Shown here: one piece after another, positions 22,295 to 31,639 of the stretch
Numbering within the stretch: the stretch's first letter is position 1
Layout of the letters: each line of letters begins with the position of its first letter
Assembly (NCBI GenBank): GCA_018398815.1
Contig: CM031601.1
Coordinates: forward strand, 30,396,521-30,460,520
Direction of reading: 5' to 3'
Source: Conus ventricosus
Lineage: Eukaryota; Mollusca; Gastropoda; Neogastropoda; Conidae
DNA length: 64,000 bases
Position numbers and translations under genes: made by a program
Notes under the pieces: model-generated
Told to the model about the DNA's origin: nothing
The model's database searches: none
What the model saw: only the letters and a program-made list of their open reading frames with translations

Positions 22295-24739
22295 CTTGTG
22301 TGTGTGCGCGCTTGTGTGTGTGCGCCTGTGTGTGTGTCAAATATTAGTGGAAATACTACATAAGAACAATCCTTAGCAAAAATCAACATTAACAAATCAA
22401 ACTGCAACAGTCAAACAAAACAGTCTAAAATACGCAGAAATCATAGAAACGAGCCGACTGGACTTATCATTAAGTTCTGAACAAAGTTCAAAAGAAATAC
22501 AGGTTCTTGGAAAATGCATTTAGATTCATCGTTTCTGAATTTTGATAGAGCTGATTCAAAATAAGGACAAAAGTACAAAATATGTGTTGTTGTACAACTA
22601 TCAACAGCCCCGCATACACATTGGACGTTTTTCATGAACTTGGTTTTGAAAGCGTTTAACCTAAGTCTGTAAAACAGTGAAACAATTTTTTTGCGGTGTT
22701 TTGGGTTTGTTTATTGACATTTTTTGATAAAATGTATAATTTATTAATGATTCTGTTTTGAAAAATTTTGTGATCGAGCGTTTAAACAACACTTTTTTGA
22801 AGAATTAGGCTTATGTACTTTGGGAAGCATGTAGTCTTTATATATCTTTTCAAAATTTTCAAAAGAAGCTTTTTGTAATAAAGAGTATCCCTCTTGTAAA
22901 CTTAAAAGAAAGGGAATATCCTTGGATTTAAAAGATTTTTTGCACCTGCCCAAGCTGTACGATCAGCCCATTCATTTCCAGATATTGAACAATGAGATGG
23001 GATCCAACAAAAATCAACTGCGATACCCTTGATATAAGAACATGAATAAGTACTTTAATTTCTGTGATGACTTCAGCCCGGTTTTTTCGGATTTGTTGAT
23101 TCTAAAGCTTGGAGAACTGATTTAGAGTCTACACAAAAGAGTGCACCATAGAAATTGAATGGTGTATCAATGACATACTGAATAGCCATTAAAATTGCTA
23201 TTAATTCAGCTGTGAAAATGGAGAAATCCTTACCAAGGTAAAACGATTTCTCAATTTTTAAAGTGGGGATAACAAAACCACATCCTGCCTGATTGTCTAA
23301 TAAAGAACCATCAGTGAAGATTTTTAGATGATTGGGATAAAAATCATTCACATGGGATCTAGCTTCATATGCAAGAACATTGATGTTATCAAACTTGGAC
23401 AATTGTGTATAGTTATAGTCAAACTTCGCCTTAAAAAGCTCCAGTTTGGGATGGACTTATTGGAAAACGCACAGCTAATTTCTTTTGATCAGTGTTTAAT
23501 TTTGTCAATAGTTTAGAAGAAAAGGTAAGAATAGTTTTATTAGATCGGATACGTTTTGCACGCTTAGGAAAATGAATATCGGACCTAATTTCAAGTTCCA
23601 TTTGGTTTGAATTTTGAATGGTAGAGCATCTTAAAATGTATTTAGCACAGGCTAATTTTCGCTGATCATCAAGAGGCAAAACACCTGCTTCATGGTAAGA
23701 TCCTATAATGGAACCATGAAATGGAACGCCAAGGGCTATTCTATATGCTTTGCAATCTATGCTCCGCAGTTTTTTCAATAGATATTTTGGAGGGACTAAA
23801 GAAAACCTCTTGTGCATACGACAATTTAGATCTAACTAAAGCAGAGGACAAATGAATTAATGTATTAGTGTCTTGACCCAGCTTTGTTGCTTATGACTTT
23901 TAGAAGGTTCAATGACTTTCTTGCTTGATTTACAGCATGTTCTAAATGCAGATTCCAAGAGAGCTTAGACGTTATATAAACACCAAGAAATTTAATATTT
24001 GAAGCGTATTTAAGTGTGATGTTGTTAACTTTGAATTCTGGGGCATTGTGAACATATCCACTTGCATCAATAGCATCATGTGAGATTTTTGAGGTGATAA
24101 GCTTAAACCATTTTCAGACATATACATAGCAATATTATCTAGATCACATTGATATGCTCTTTTTATAAAATTTATAGACCTTTTTGATGTTTTCTTTTTT
24201 AAAGTAACATTCATCCACAAACAGATATCATCGGCATACTGGATGAAATTACTTTTTTGGGAAATAGATATTGGTAATCGTAAGTTAGGATATTAAATAG
24301 AATAGGAGCAATAACAGAGCCTTGAGGGATACCCATATCAAGGAATCTTTTGGAGGAATAAATGTGACCAATTCTTGTTTGGATACTTCTGTTGGTCAAG
24401 AATGTTTTAACATAGTCATAGATATGACCAGAAAGCCCAATCGTTTTTAACTTGTATAGTAACGTTCATGCCAAACCTGATCGTATGCCTTATTTATATC
24501 AAAGAATGTGGCAAGAACATTTTGTCTTTTGGCAAATTGTTGTTTGATTTGAGTTGTTAATTTCACTAAATGATCAATGGTTGATCTGCCTTTTCTGAAG
24601 CCTCCTTGGTTTACAGGGGTAATCCCACGTTTTCGCAGTGATAAGACAATCGATTTAAAACAATTTGCTCCATTAATTTGCATACGTGAGACGTCAGAGA
24701 GATAGGTCTATAACTATTCACATCGTGTACTGGTTTGCC

Positions 24740-24740
<1 letters not shown>
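22142..24740 (-). mobile_element. Second RNase H-bearing LINE, 5' truncated, inside TG/CA repeats
   Basis: A 2.6-kb LINE, distinct from the 11.3-kb family. RT blocks on the minus strand are NSYRPISLTSHVCKLMEQIV (about 24740-24680), GGFRKGRSTIDHL, FFDINKAYDQVWH (motif A, about 24500), GIPQGSVIAPILFNI (motif B, about 24325) and QYADDICLW (motif C, about 24240). RNase H follows with IFTDGSLLDNQAGCGFVI, FTAELIAILMAIQY and CVDSKSVLQAL (23320-23100). A CNCC-like VCGAVDSCTTTHILYFC lies near 22615. The 3' end is ACAACAACAA at 22142-22151. The 5' end stops at a TG array (24741) and the 3' end at another (22128-22141). Frameshifts separate the blocks. Confidence 0.85.
22244..22338. repeat. TG-rich microsatellite inside LINE 3' end
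   Basis: A long TG array with GCGCGC interruptions. It splits the LINE 3' untranslated region from its terminal 60 bases (22142-22204). Confidence 0.85.

Positions 24741-24796
<56 letters not shown>
24741..24796. repeat. (TG)n microsatellite at LINE 5' junction
   Basis: A pure TG array of 28 units that directly abuts the truncated 5' end of the LINE. Confidence 0.9.
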
Positions 24797-24797
<1 letters not shown>

Positions 24798-24999
24798 TGT
24801 GAACGTCTGTGCATACTGAAAACAAATAGATCTGTTCCAGCAGATGACTGTAATACGTGTGATGATGTTGATGACGTTTGTGTTGATGATGTTTACTTGA
24901 ATTATGGCATTTCAGTGCCAAATTCTGAGGATTTTCTTAAGAGAACTAAGATTTCCAATGCATAGTCCGTTATCCAAATTATTCTCCCTGCCTCCTTTT

Positions 25000-26866
25000 G
25001 CAACATTTCTCCACATCCTCCTCAAGAGGTGCACATGTTCAATTAAGCTTTTTGCTTGATTTCAGTGTACTAGAAAGTTCTACTGTTCCATTTTTTCCTG
25101 GATCGGACTTTTGCTGATTGCCATTTTGGCTTAATTTGGGCTGTTTACCCGTAACAGCTGTCTGACAACAGGGACATTTCCTTGGCTTTTTACACTGTGT
25201 ATTTGAGCCCACTCCTGATTTTTTGCTTTTTTGTTTTCAAAACGAGCCATTGACTTCCATGTTTTAACCTTCCAGCATGCTTGCCATTCAGCAGACTATC
25301 TTTTCTCCTCTGTGTTGTTTCTAGAGTTGTCCTCTCTTTCTCTCTTGCGCATCCTTACAGGATTATCTTCAATGATGTTGTAAGAGGATTATCTTTGATG
25401 ATATCTTTAACAGATTTTATGCCTTGCAGAAGATTTGGCCCTTTGGTGTCTCCTGGGCTTTGTTCCTCCCAAACATTGTTCAAACTCTTGAACAGACCAT
25501 CTCCTCTCGGGGCTTTATAGTGCACCTTGGGAAGTCCAACAGGGTCCCTTTTCAGGATTTTGTTCATTTAGGCGTGCACTATTCAACAAGTTCAAATCCG
25601 GAATGCCGTCTGAATGCTAAAGTCGAAAAGATCTGATCCTTTGCTCAGTTCCCTCTGCAGTCTCAGTCTGCACCTCCTCAGCCTCTGGACTATGATGGAC
25701 TAGCCGATGCCGTTATATAGATCATCCTCCTGGACTGTCTCTATCCGAGTTCTCTTCAGCAAACTCGGAGTGACATCTGGGACAAGTCATCAGCCTGTCA
25801 TTCAGGATGTCCCATTGTCTATGACCCAGACTTTCAAGTTCGACCTTCAGTCTTGGCTCAAACTGGCTTGATTGAAGTCTGGGGTTCCTCTGCTTCTCCC
25901 TCCATCGTCGCACATCATTTGTACCACATGAGCAAGTAAGGCCAGGGTGCACACTTTTTTCCCCTCTTCCTGGAGACCAGGTACTTGGTCACAGGAAGCA
26001 TCAGACAATCTAGAAGTCCTTGAGTTGTGTCACAGGAAGCATCAGACTATCTTAAAGTCCCATCAGACAATCTAGAAGTCCTTGAGTTGTGTCACAGGAA
26101 GCATCAGACTTCTTAAAGTCCTTTAGTTGAAAGGATTCTTCCTCCTCTGAACAACTGACCTCTGTGTTGGAGGGCAAGACTATTACAGCACATGGACATC
26201 TCCAGTGTGGTAGCTTATCTCTTCATCTTTTCTGTCAGTCTGTGAAGACCTCCCTGCCTGTGGAATTTTTTCAGGAAAGGCCAGGTTCTCCTGTTGATGT
26301 TGAACGAAGCCGCATTCAGGTTTTCATGCTTAATTTTGGGAACCCCGACATCAGCTTGTTTGACTCCATGTGGAGCAACCAGCTTTCAATCTTTTACCTC
26401 TGTTCTATGCCCCTCAACTTCACTGTGGAGGCGCTGGCACTCTCACTGGAAGGGATGTTCACCTGAGCTTTGCCACCATTACCCTTGATACCAGCAGTCC
26501 CTAATAAAAGGAAAGTGTAAGGACAGAAGTGCTTGTAATCCGCATTTGCCCTGTAAATTGGACAAACAGCTGAATCAGTCTCCTACTCAGACTGCTGGTA
26601 AAGGTTTCCATGTCCCTCCTTGTGAATCTGGACTTGCTGTCTCAGCCAAGGTCGAGGACGTGGCACTTGCACTCTGATCCCTCTCTCTCCATGTCAGCTT
26701 CACATCAGAATGATAACACTCTACAGAGAGTTGTGTATGCCTGAAAAAAAATCAGGGCTGGTCAAAAACTGTCAAAGGTGTATGACAAAAAAACAGGTCT
26801 GTGCAGATTGGTGTGGTCAGGCTGGGATTTCTCCTGCAACTGCTGAAGATGGGCTCATTTTTTTAG
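25000..26866 (+). other. Degenerate transposon-like region, unassigned
   Basis: The plus strand has several broken protein-like stretches: VRPSVLAQTGLIEVWGSSAS-type text near 25838-25900, the open frame 26164-26466 ending VEALALSLEGMFT, and a Cys-containing stretch near 26770-26850 (NCQRCMTKKQVC). Base composition is more GC-rich than the neighbouring intron. The organisation resembles a retrotransposon gag region, possibly DIRS, but no motif settles it. I do not recognise a specific family. Confidence 0.35.
25980..26125. repeat. Direct repeats, about 55-75 bp
   Basis: GTCACAGGAAGCATCAGAC occurs three times (near 25989, 26030 and 26093), followed each time by AATCTAGAAGTCCTTGAGTT or a shortened form, CTTAAAGTCC. 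It is a small local amplification. Confidence 0.75.
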
Positions 26867-27115
26867 GCTTACTTACTTCGGCCCATTGCTCTTGCCAGAG
26901 CATAGGTCATCAACAACTGCACGCCAACCACAGTCCTGGGCAATCTTTTCAATTTTGCCCCAGTTGTAACCCATCTGCCTGGTGTCTGCTGCTGCAGGTC
27001 CCGCCTCCAGTGGTTTTTTGTCTTCTCGCTTCCTTTTGCCTTGAGGATTCCAGGTCAGAGCTTTTTCTGGTGGTGGTGTCTGGGGGCTTTCAGAGAGTGT
27101 GTCCCATCCCACTGC
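26867..27115 (-). mobile_element. RTE-like LINE 3' fragment
   Basis: The minus strand encodes ALTWNPQGKRKREDKKPLEA, then MGYNWGKIEKIAQDCGWRAV and VDDLCSGKSNGPK. This is the C-terminal signature of RTE-type and related LINE proteins (GKRKRGRPK…MGYTWG…AQDR..WR..V..LC). The sequence after the stop (GTAAGTAAGCC on the minus strand) resembles the short-repeat tail of such elements. Only the last 80 codons remain, as is typical of 5'-truncated copies. Confidence 0.75.
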
Positions 27116-27388
27116 CATCTTCTGTTATGGATTCATTTTTTGAGGACCTTCATGATAGAGAAAGGAAGGTAAGTGCTGTTATGGGGCTCTGGCCTTCAAA
27201 TTCATGCAGAGAGACCGTGACATCAGCCATGACCCCCTTCCTTTCTGAGCTAGCTGTGCACTGCTCCCAAGGAATGGTAGGAATCAGTCAGTGTCCAAAG
27301 TGGAGTCCATCACTGGTCCTCGAGTATCTGGTCTTTGGTGACTTCGACCCACTTGCCAATTACTCAGTAGAAATCTCACTCAGAAAAC

Positions 27389-27796
27389 TTTTTTTTTTTT
27401 TTTGCTGTCCCAACCCCTGTGCCACCTCATAGGCAGTGACCCAAGCCGCTCATTCCGACACCCCCGTCCACAGCCAGAGGACACACTGCACTGCTGCCGA
27501 GTCACTTCGGTGGTATTCAGTGACGCCTGTTCTGATCTAACATACGCAGGACACCACCTACTAAGCCCCCTACTGACGACAATAATTGCTTAGTCGCGGA
27601 GCCAGCGTAGGTGAGCTCTCCCTCCGGAGGCGCCACCACGTCCGTCCAACGACAATCCCCATGGACTCGCCGATACCGGTGACCCTGACGGAACCAAACC
27701 AAGACCACAGACGTGGAGAGGACTTCGAAATTGAGGTCACCATGAGAGCAGGGCATGAAGGGGCCACAGAATTTGAGACCATTTTTTTTTCTATGC
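27389..27796 (-). mobile_element. Long tRNA-headed SINE copy 1, 3' part
   Basis: On the minus strand this is the 3' portion of the SINE, ending GGGACAGC followed by poly(A) (plus-strand T run 27389-27403). It aligns with 35664-36145. The internal stretch matching 35748-35845 is missing here, a deletion of roughly 90 bases. The element is cut at 27796 by hAT element B and resumes at 28939. Confidence 0.8.
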
Positions 27797-28938
27797 CAGA
27801 CCTGTTTACCCCCAACATTACCTTTCAGTAGTCATGATGACCTGTGTCAGTAGTCTGGGCTCAAATTTGAGCAACTGTCAGTAGTCACCACGAACAAAAG
27901 AGATGACCCCTTTCTTCCACCCAGTCATAACATTGGCATTGTCACAGCCAAAGGAGATGCAGCTGCCCCAAGGAATTTGTTGAGAAGTGAACTCTTGATC
28001 CACCAAGATGAAGATGTTTTCACCAGTTGCAGAGCCTTCACATGCAGGACTGCCAACAGCTCTGAGCTGACCATGTCTTGGTGCTGAATGCGGACAACCA
28101 GAGGAAACAACTTCTTGTCACCATTGTCATTGCTGCCATCTGTTGCAATGCTAAATGGAAACCTCTGCATGAGCTGAGCCAGGTTCAACAGTTGCAAAGC
28201 AGATAACTCTTTTGTGATGGCTGTAGCGTTGACGGTAGCATTTGATCTCTTTGGCAATTTTTGAGTCTGGGCATATGCGTTTGATTGCCTTTGTGAGAGT
28301 GTCAGCTGCTGCGAATGGCAAATTATGTTCCACCAAGAATTCGCATATCAGAGCCTCTGACCGTGTCACCTCTAGCTCATCACGCTGCTGTGTAAAGAAG
28401 CCTTGCAGAGTGGATTGTTTTCCCTTGGCTCTCTCGAATTGTTCGTGTCTGGCACTTTCAACATGTCTAAGACAGTCGTTCTTTCCGCCATGCGCACAGC
28501 TGAAGTCTGTGTCACAAACAGTGCACCGCACATACGCTTCTCCCTTTTTCGATGCCTGTAAACAAGACCACTCCTGTGTATACTCCTTTCGAAAACGCTG
28601 TGCAGGAGGCGCCTGGGCTTTTTTCTTTGGTGGAGAGGTGCAAGGGTCAGTTGATTCACTGGCCTTTTCCTTTTCCCTTTTGTTGACATTTTCGCGCGAA
28701 TCGACTGAGCAGACTGGAGCAGACGAAAGAAACTAGCGCGCATGCGCAAGCAAATCGGAAAATATCAGAATTATCTCCCTTCACTTACTTTCGTTTATGA
28801 TCGTCGCCGACAGCTTTAGTGGCCGATTTTGTTTGTTTGTTTTTTTCTCCGTAGTTTGAGCCTGTGCGATCGTAGCACCGTAGCTGAGGACCTATTTTCG
28901 TAGAAACTACGGTGAATCCGTAGGGGTAAACAGGTCTG
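27797..28938 (-). mobile_element. hAT element B inserted in a SINE
   Basis: The ends are CAGACCTGTTTACCCC (27797-27812) and its inverse (about 28923-28938). Flanks give only an imperfect target duplication (TCTATGCC and GTTATGCT). Comparison with the uninterrupted SINE at 36.1 kb confirms the insertion. It holds a partial transposase on the minus strand and is probably internally deleted, since 1.1 kb is short for an autonomous hAT. Confidence 0.8.
27925..28750 (-). pseudogene. hAT transposase, N-terminal half
   Basis: Pieces in order are an N-terminal basic stretch (KMSTKGKRKRPVNQLT, about 28690), a zinc finger VRCTVCDTDFSCAHGGKNDC then LRHVESARHEQFERAKGKQS (about 28535-28430), then EALICEFLVEHNLPFAAADT and KAIKRICPDSKIAKEI. 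The next frame reads NATAITKELSALQLLNLAQL, PFSIATDGSNDNGDKKLFPL and VVRI. The SIATDGSND segment contains the first acidic residue of the hAT RNase H-like core. The rest of the core is missing or unrecognisable below 27925. Frame changes occur near 28250 and 28100. Confidence 0.75.
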
Positions 28939-29308
28939 TTATGCTGATCAATGAGAATGAGGATGATTAAGATGATGCTACGGATTTCCATTTCAGTCTG
29001 AGATACATGACAGGGCTGTACTCTACGCTTCTTTTCATAATATTTCCCGGCGTCAACCAGCCTGAGAGATACAGGCACCTGCAGTGTTGGTCGGGAAGTT
29101 TGAGCAACACTCTCAGAAACGCATCCATTAAGTGGATGAAACTTGACTGTGTGGTCCCAGTCTTCCCAACTGAGTCCGCAGCAAACTCAACTCTGGGTAG
29201 GAGCCGGTCGGGGCAGAAAAACCCACATGACTCTGATGGGATTCGACCCATGGCCTCCCAGATGGGAGTCCGCGAAGCTAACCACTTCGCCACGCGGCTG
29301 GTAGAAAA
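28939..29308 (-). mobile_element. Long tRNA-headed SINE copy 1, 5' part
   Basis: The minus strand begins at 29308 with a tRNA-like head. The A box TGGCGAAGTGGTTA lies at about 29293-29280 and the B box GGGTCGAATCCC at 29249-29238, about 30 bases apart. These would serve as an internal RNA polymerase III promoter. A body of about 290 bases follows and matches 36150-36440 closely. Together with the 3' part the element is about 780 bases, long for a SINE. It has no coding capacity. Confidence 0.78.
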
Positions 29309-29311
29309 CAT

Positions 29312-29600
29312 TTTTTGGTTACCTTGGCTTCTGCCTATACCCCAAACCGCAAAGCCCAAAGAGCAGCCTTTGACAATTACCATGCCTCTGCTGGCCCCTC
29401 CATCATCCAATCTCAGGCCCCGAGAGTCAAAGGTGGAAAAGGTTAACTGTCCAGTCTGAGTGCTGAAAGATTGTTTTCAGAGGATAGAGTCAGGTTCCCT
29501 AAGTACCCATTGATGGCATAGCCAGCTCATCTTTAATATAAAACCCAAGATGATAAGCTCCTGGCTTTGATGGGTGACTCGCCTGACTTGTGTCTATGGC
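29312..29600 (+). pseudogene. DIRS tyrosine recombinase fragment (plus strand)
   Basis: The plus strand reads QTAKPKEQPLTITMPLLAP and, after a gap, SKVEKVNCPV. It matches ARTAKPKEWPLKINLPLLAS and SKLEQVNSSVRALKVY in the inverted copy at 38774-38560. The following nucleotides (AAGATGATAAGCTCCTGGCT) match the complement of 38480-38510. It is a short, broken remnant abutting the SINE head. Confidence 0.6.
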
Positions 29601-29999
29601 ATTAAGCCACTTCTCCCCACAGCGGACATATATAATTGCTCTGTTGACACATACTTTTACTCTATGCCACTTACAATACTTTGCATTTTGTTCAAGTTAC
29701 CAGAGTACTTATGTACTTTGGGTACAAATGGGTCTTTAAGGTGACACCACGTCACTGCAAGGATATTTGAATTGGTAAACTGGCACTGTTGATACTCACA
29801 TTCCTAATATGTCTCAGAGAAGTGTGTATGTGTGGGGAGGAGGGGGGGGGGGGGGGGTTCTCCTTTTCTTGAGCCTGGCCTTGATTTTTTTCTAATCTTT
29901 AGCTAGAAATAACAAAAATCAATGTTTACTCTCTTGTTTTCTTGCCTGCTCTGTTTCAAAATTAAAATGTGAATTCAAATCATTCAAAATATTTTTTAC
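29600..29999. other. Intron, no feature seen
   Basis: AT-rich sequence with a G run at 29842-29859. No coding or RNA signal is supported. Confidence 0.4.
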
Positions 30000-30160
30000 C
30001 TGTCCAGAATGTAACCAAATCAATGGAACCCCTGATGTTGAAGGATGGCAAGAATGCTAATCCAATGCGGTCTTCGAACTTCTTTTTCTCTGGCAAAAAC
30101 CTGCTCTGTAGCACACTGCAGAGCCAGTATAAGTGACTTGGTGATGTCAGATGTTGCATG
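30000..30160 (-). CDS. RNF213-like: RNF213-like exon between AAA3 and AAA4, two apparent base losses
   Basis: Acceptor TTTGCAG and donor GTAAAA bound 161 bases. It opens HATSDITKSLILAL and resumes after two frame changes as PEKKKFEDRIGLAFLPSFNI and RGSIDLVTFWT. Between these lies a short cysteine-tyrosine segment in a third frame, matching the conserved LALAVCYHA-type string of RNF213. Each frame change is explained by one missing base in a run (GG near 30117, T run near 30094). I therefore favour sequencing or assembly error over mutation, but a pseudogene cannot be excluded. The exit phase does not match the next exon found (22072), so an exon is probably missing between them. Confidence 0.65.
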
Positions 30161-31027
30161 CTGCAAACAAAAATGAAGACTTTCTAAATGATAAGCACAA
30201 AAAGTAACTGTAGACCTAATGTCTTTATTTATTGAAAAATTTCAATCCATCAACAGAGTCATTACCAAAGCCACATGGTTTTATGAGGATTTTAACATAA
30301 TATTAGCAAACAGAATCAGATGTATATTTCATCATTCAAAACGCACTCTCATATCTGGCAGTTGCTTTGAATCTAAAAAGCGCACTAACCTGATACACAG
30401 CTTCCATCCTCCTCCATATATTCACTAGTTATAAATACCATCTAATCTTTATAAATCAATTTTAGCAGAACTTTGTAAATTCAGATGGCAATATAAGAAA
30501 AACCCTATAATATACATCTAACATTTAGAAGAGGATTAAAATCCGTGTATTTTTTAATCCGTTTCTTTTTTAACCCTTACCGACGATGTGGCTCACCGCC
30601 GACGTCGCCGAAAAAACAACCAACTAGGGTTACTTAACTCCCGATATTCTCACTCTCTAATCTGATGAGACAGAAAGCCAGAAAGAAATGTTATAGTTGG
30701 GTGATTCCCTGACCTGTGCTCACAGCCATTTGCTTCATCAGAGCACAGTTCAGTTAAGTGTTTTTTATCAATCTATTCCGATTGTTTTTCCATTCACTAT
30801 GACGTCACAACCAAGGACTTTATACACTCAGCCTCTCCGTACATTTACCACAGATCAGGTGCTGGAAATATTGAAAAGACAGTCAGTTAATACTGAATTT
30901 GATAAAGAACGCCAGATTGTGAGCAGGAAACATATGTCCCTACGTGAAAGGTGGGGCTTGACCGAATTATCACAGTGGCTGACTGTTGGACGTGTGCCAT
31001 GTGGCTGAGCAGTGCTCAATGCATCTG

Positions 31028-31028
<1 letters not shown>

Positions 31029-31060
<32 letters not shown>
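31029..31060. repeat. (CA)n microsatellite
   Basis: An uninterrupted CA array in an intron. Confidence 0.9.
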
Positions 31061-31062
<2 letters not shown>

Positions 31063-31397
31063 CCCTTGAACAAGCTTAGTGTTGCTGGCTCTGGGCCAAC
31101 TTTCAGTAATTATCACACAGTGAGAGAGAGCCATTATTGGGGGGCGACTAGCTGCTACGAGATAATGAATGAACTGCAAGCCCAGCTGTCTTGCCATGAA
31201 TCGAGGTTGAAGGGGCATGGCTGACTGACACGTGTCAGAGGTCTGCTGCAGAGATGAGGTGGAGTGGCGAGCTGCACTCATAGGCCCTAGCAGCTTTGCT
31301 CTCCAGGTTATAGAAACCCACAGGCAGGTGAACGACTGTTTTCATAAAAAATATTGGTTTCAACAATGAGAGTGAAAGGGATGAATGTACATGTGCA

Positions 31398-31567
31398 TGT
31401 GTGTGTGTGTGTGTGTGCGCACGCGAGTGTGTGTATATGTGAGAGAGAGAGAGAGAGAGAGAGTGTGTGTGTGTTGTTGTGTGTGTGTTCCCTTCTCTTT
31501 TTCTTTCTTTCATGTGTGTGCCAGTGGGGCGTAAGCAGTTTGGGGTGTGTGTGTGTGTGTGTGTGTG

Positions 31568-31634
<67 letters not shown>
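31398..31634. repeat. TG and GA microsatellite cluster
   Basis: (TG)n at 31398-31430, (GA)n at 31441-31463, then several TG arrays to 31634. Long Val-Cys or His-Thr frames here are artefacts of the repeat. Confidence 0.9.
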
Positions 31635-31635
<1 letters not shown>

Positions 31636-31639
31636 TTTC

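Noticed and set aside
29230..29308. A tRNA gene on the minus strand
   Set aside because: The A and B boxes are present, but the acceptor stem does not pair and the sequence continues into a repeated SINE body with a second copy at 36.1 kb.
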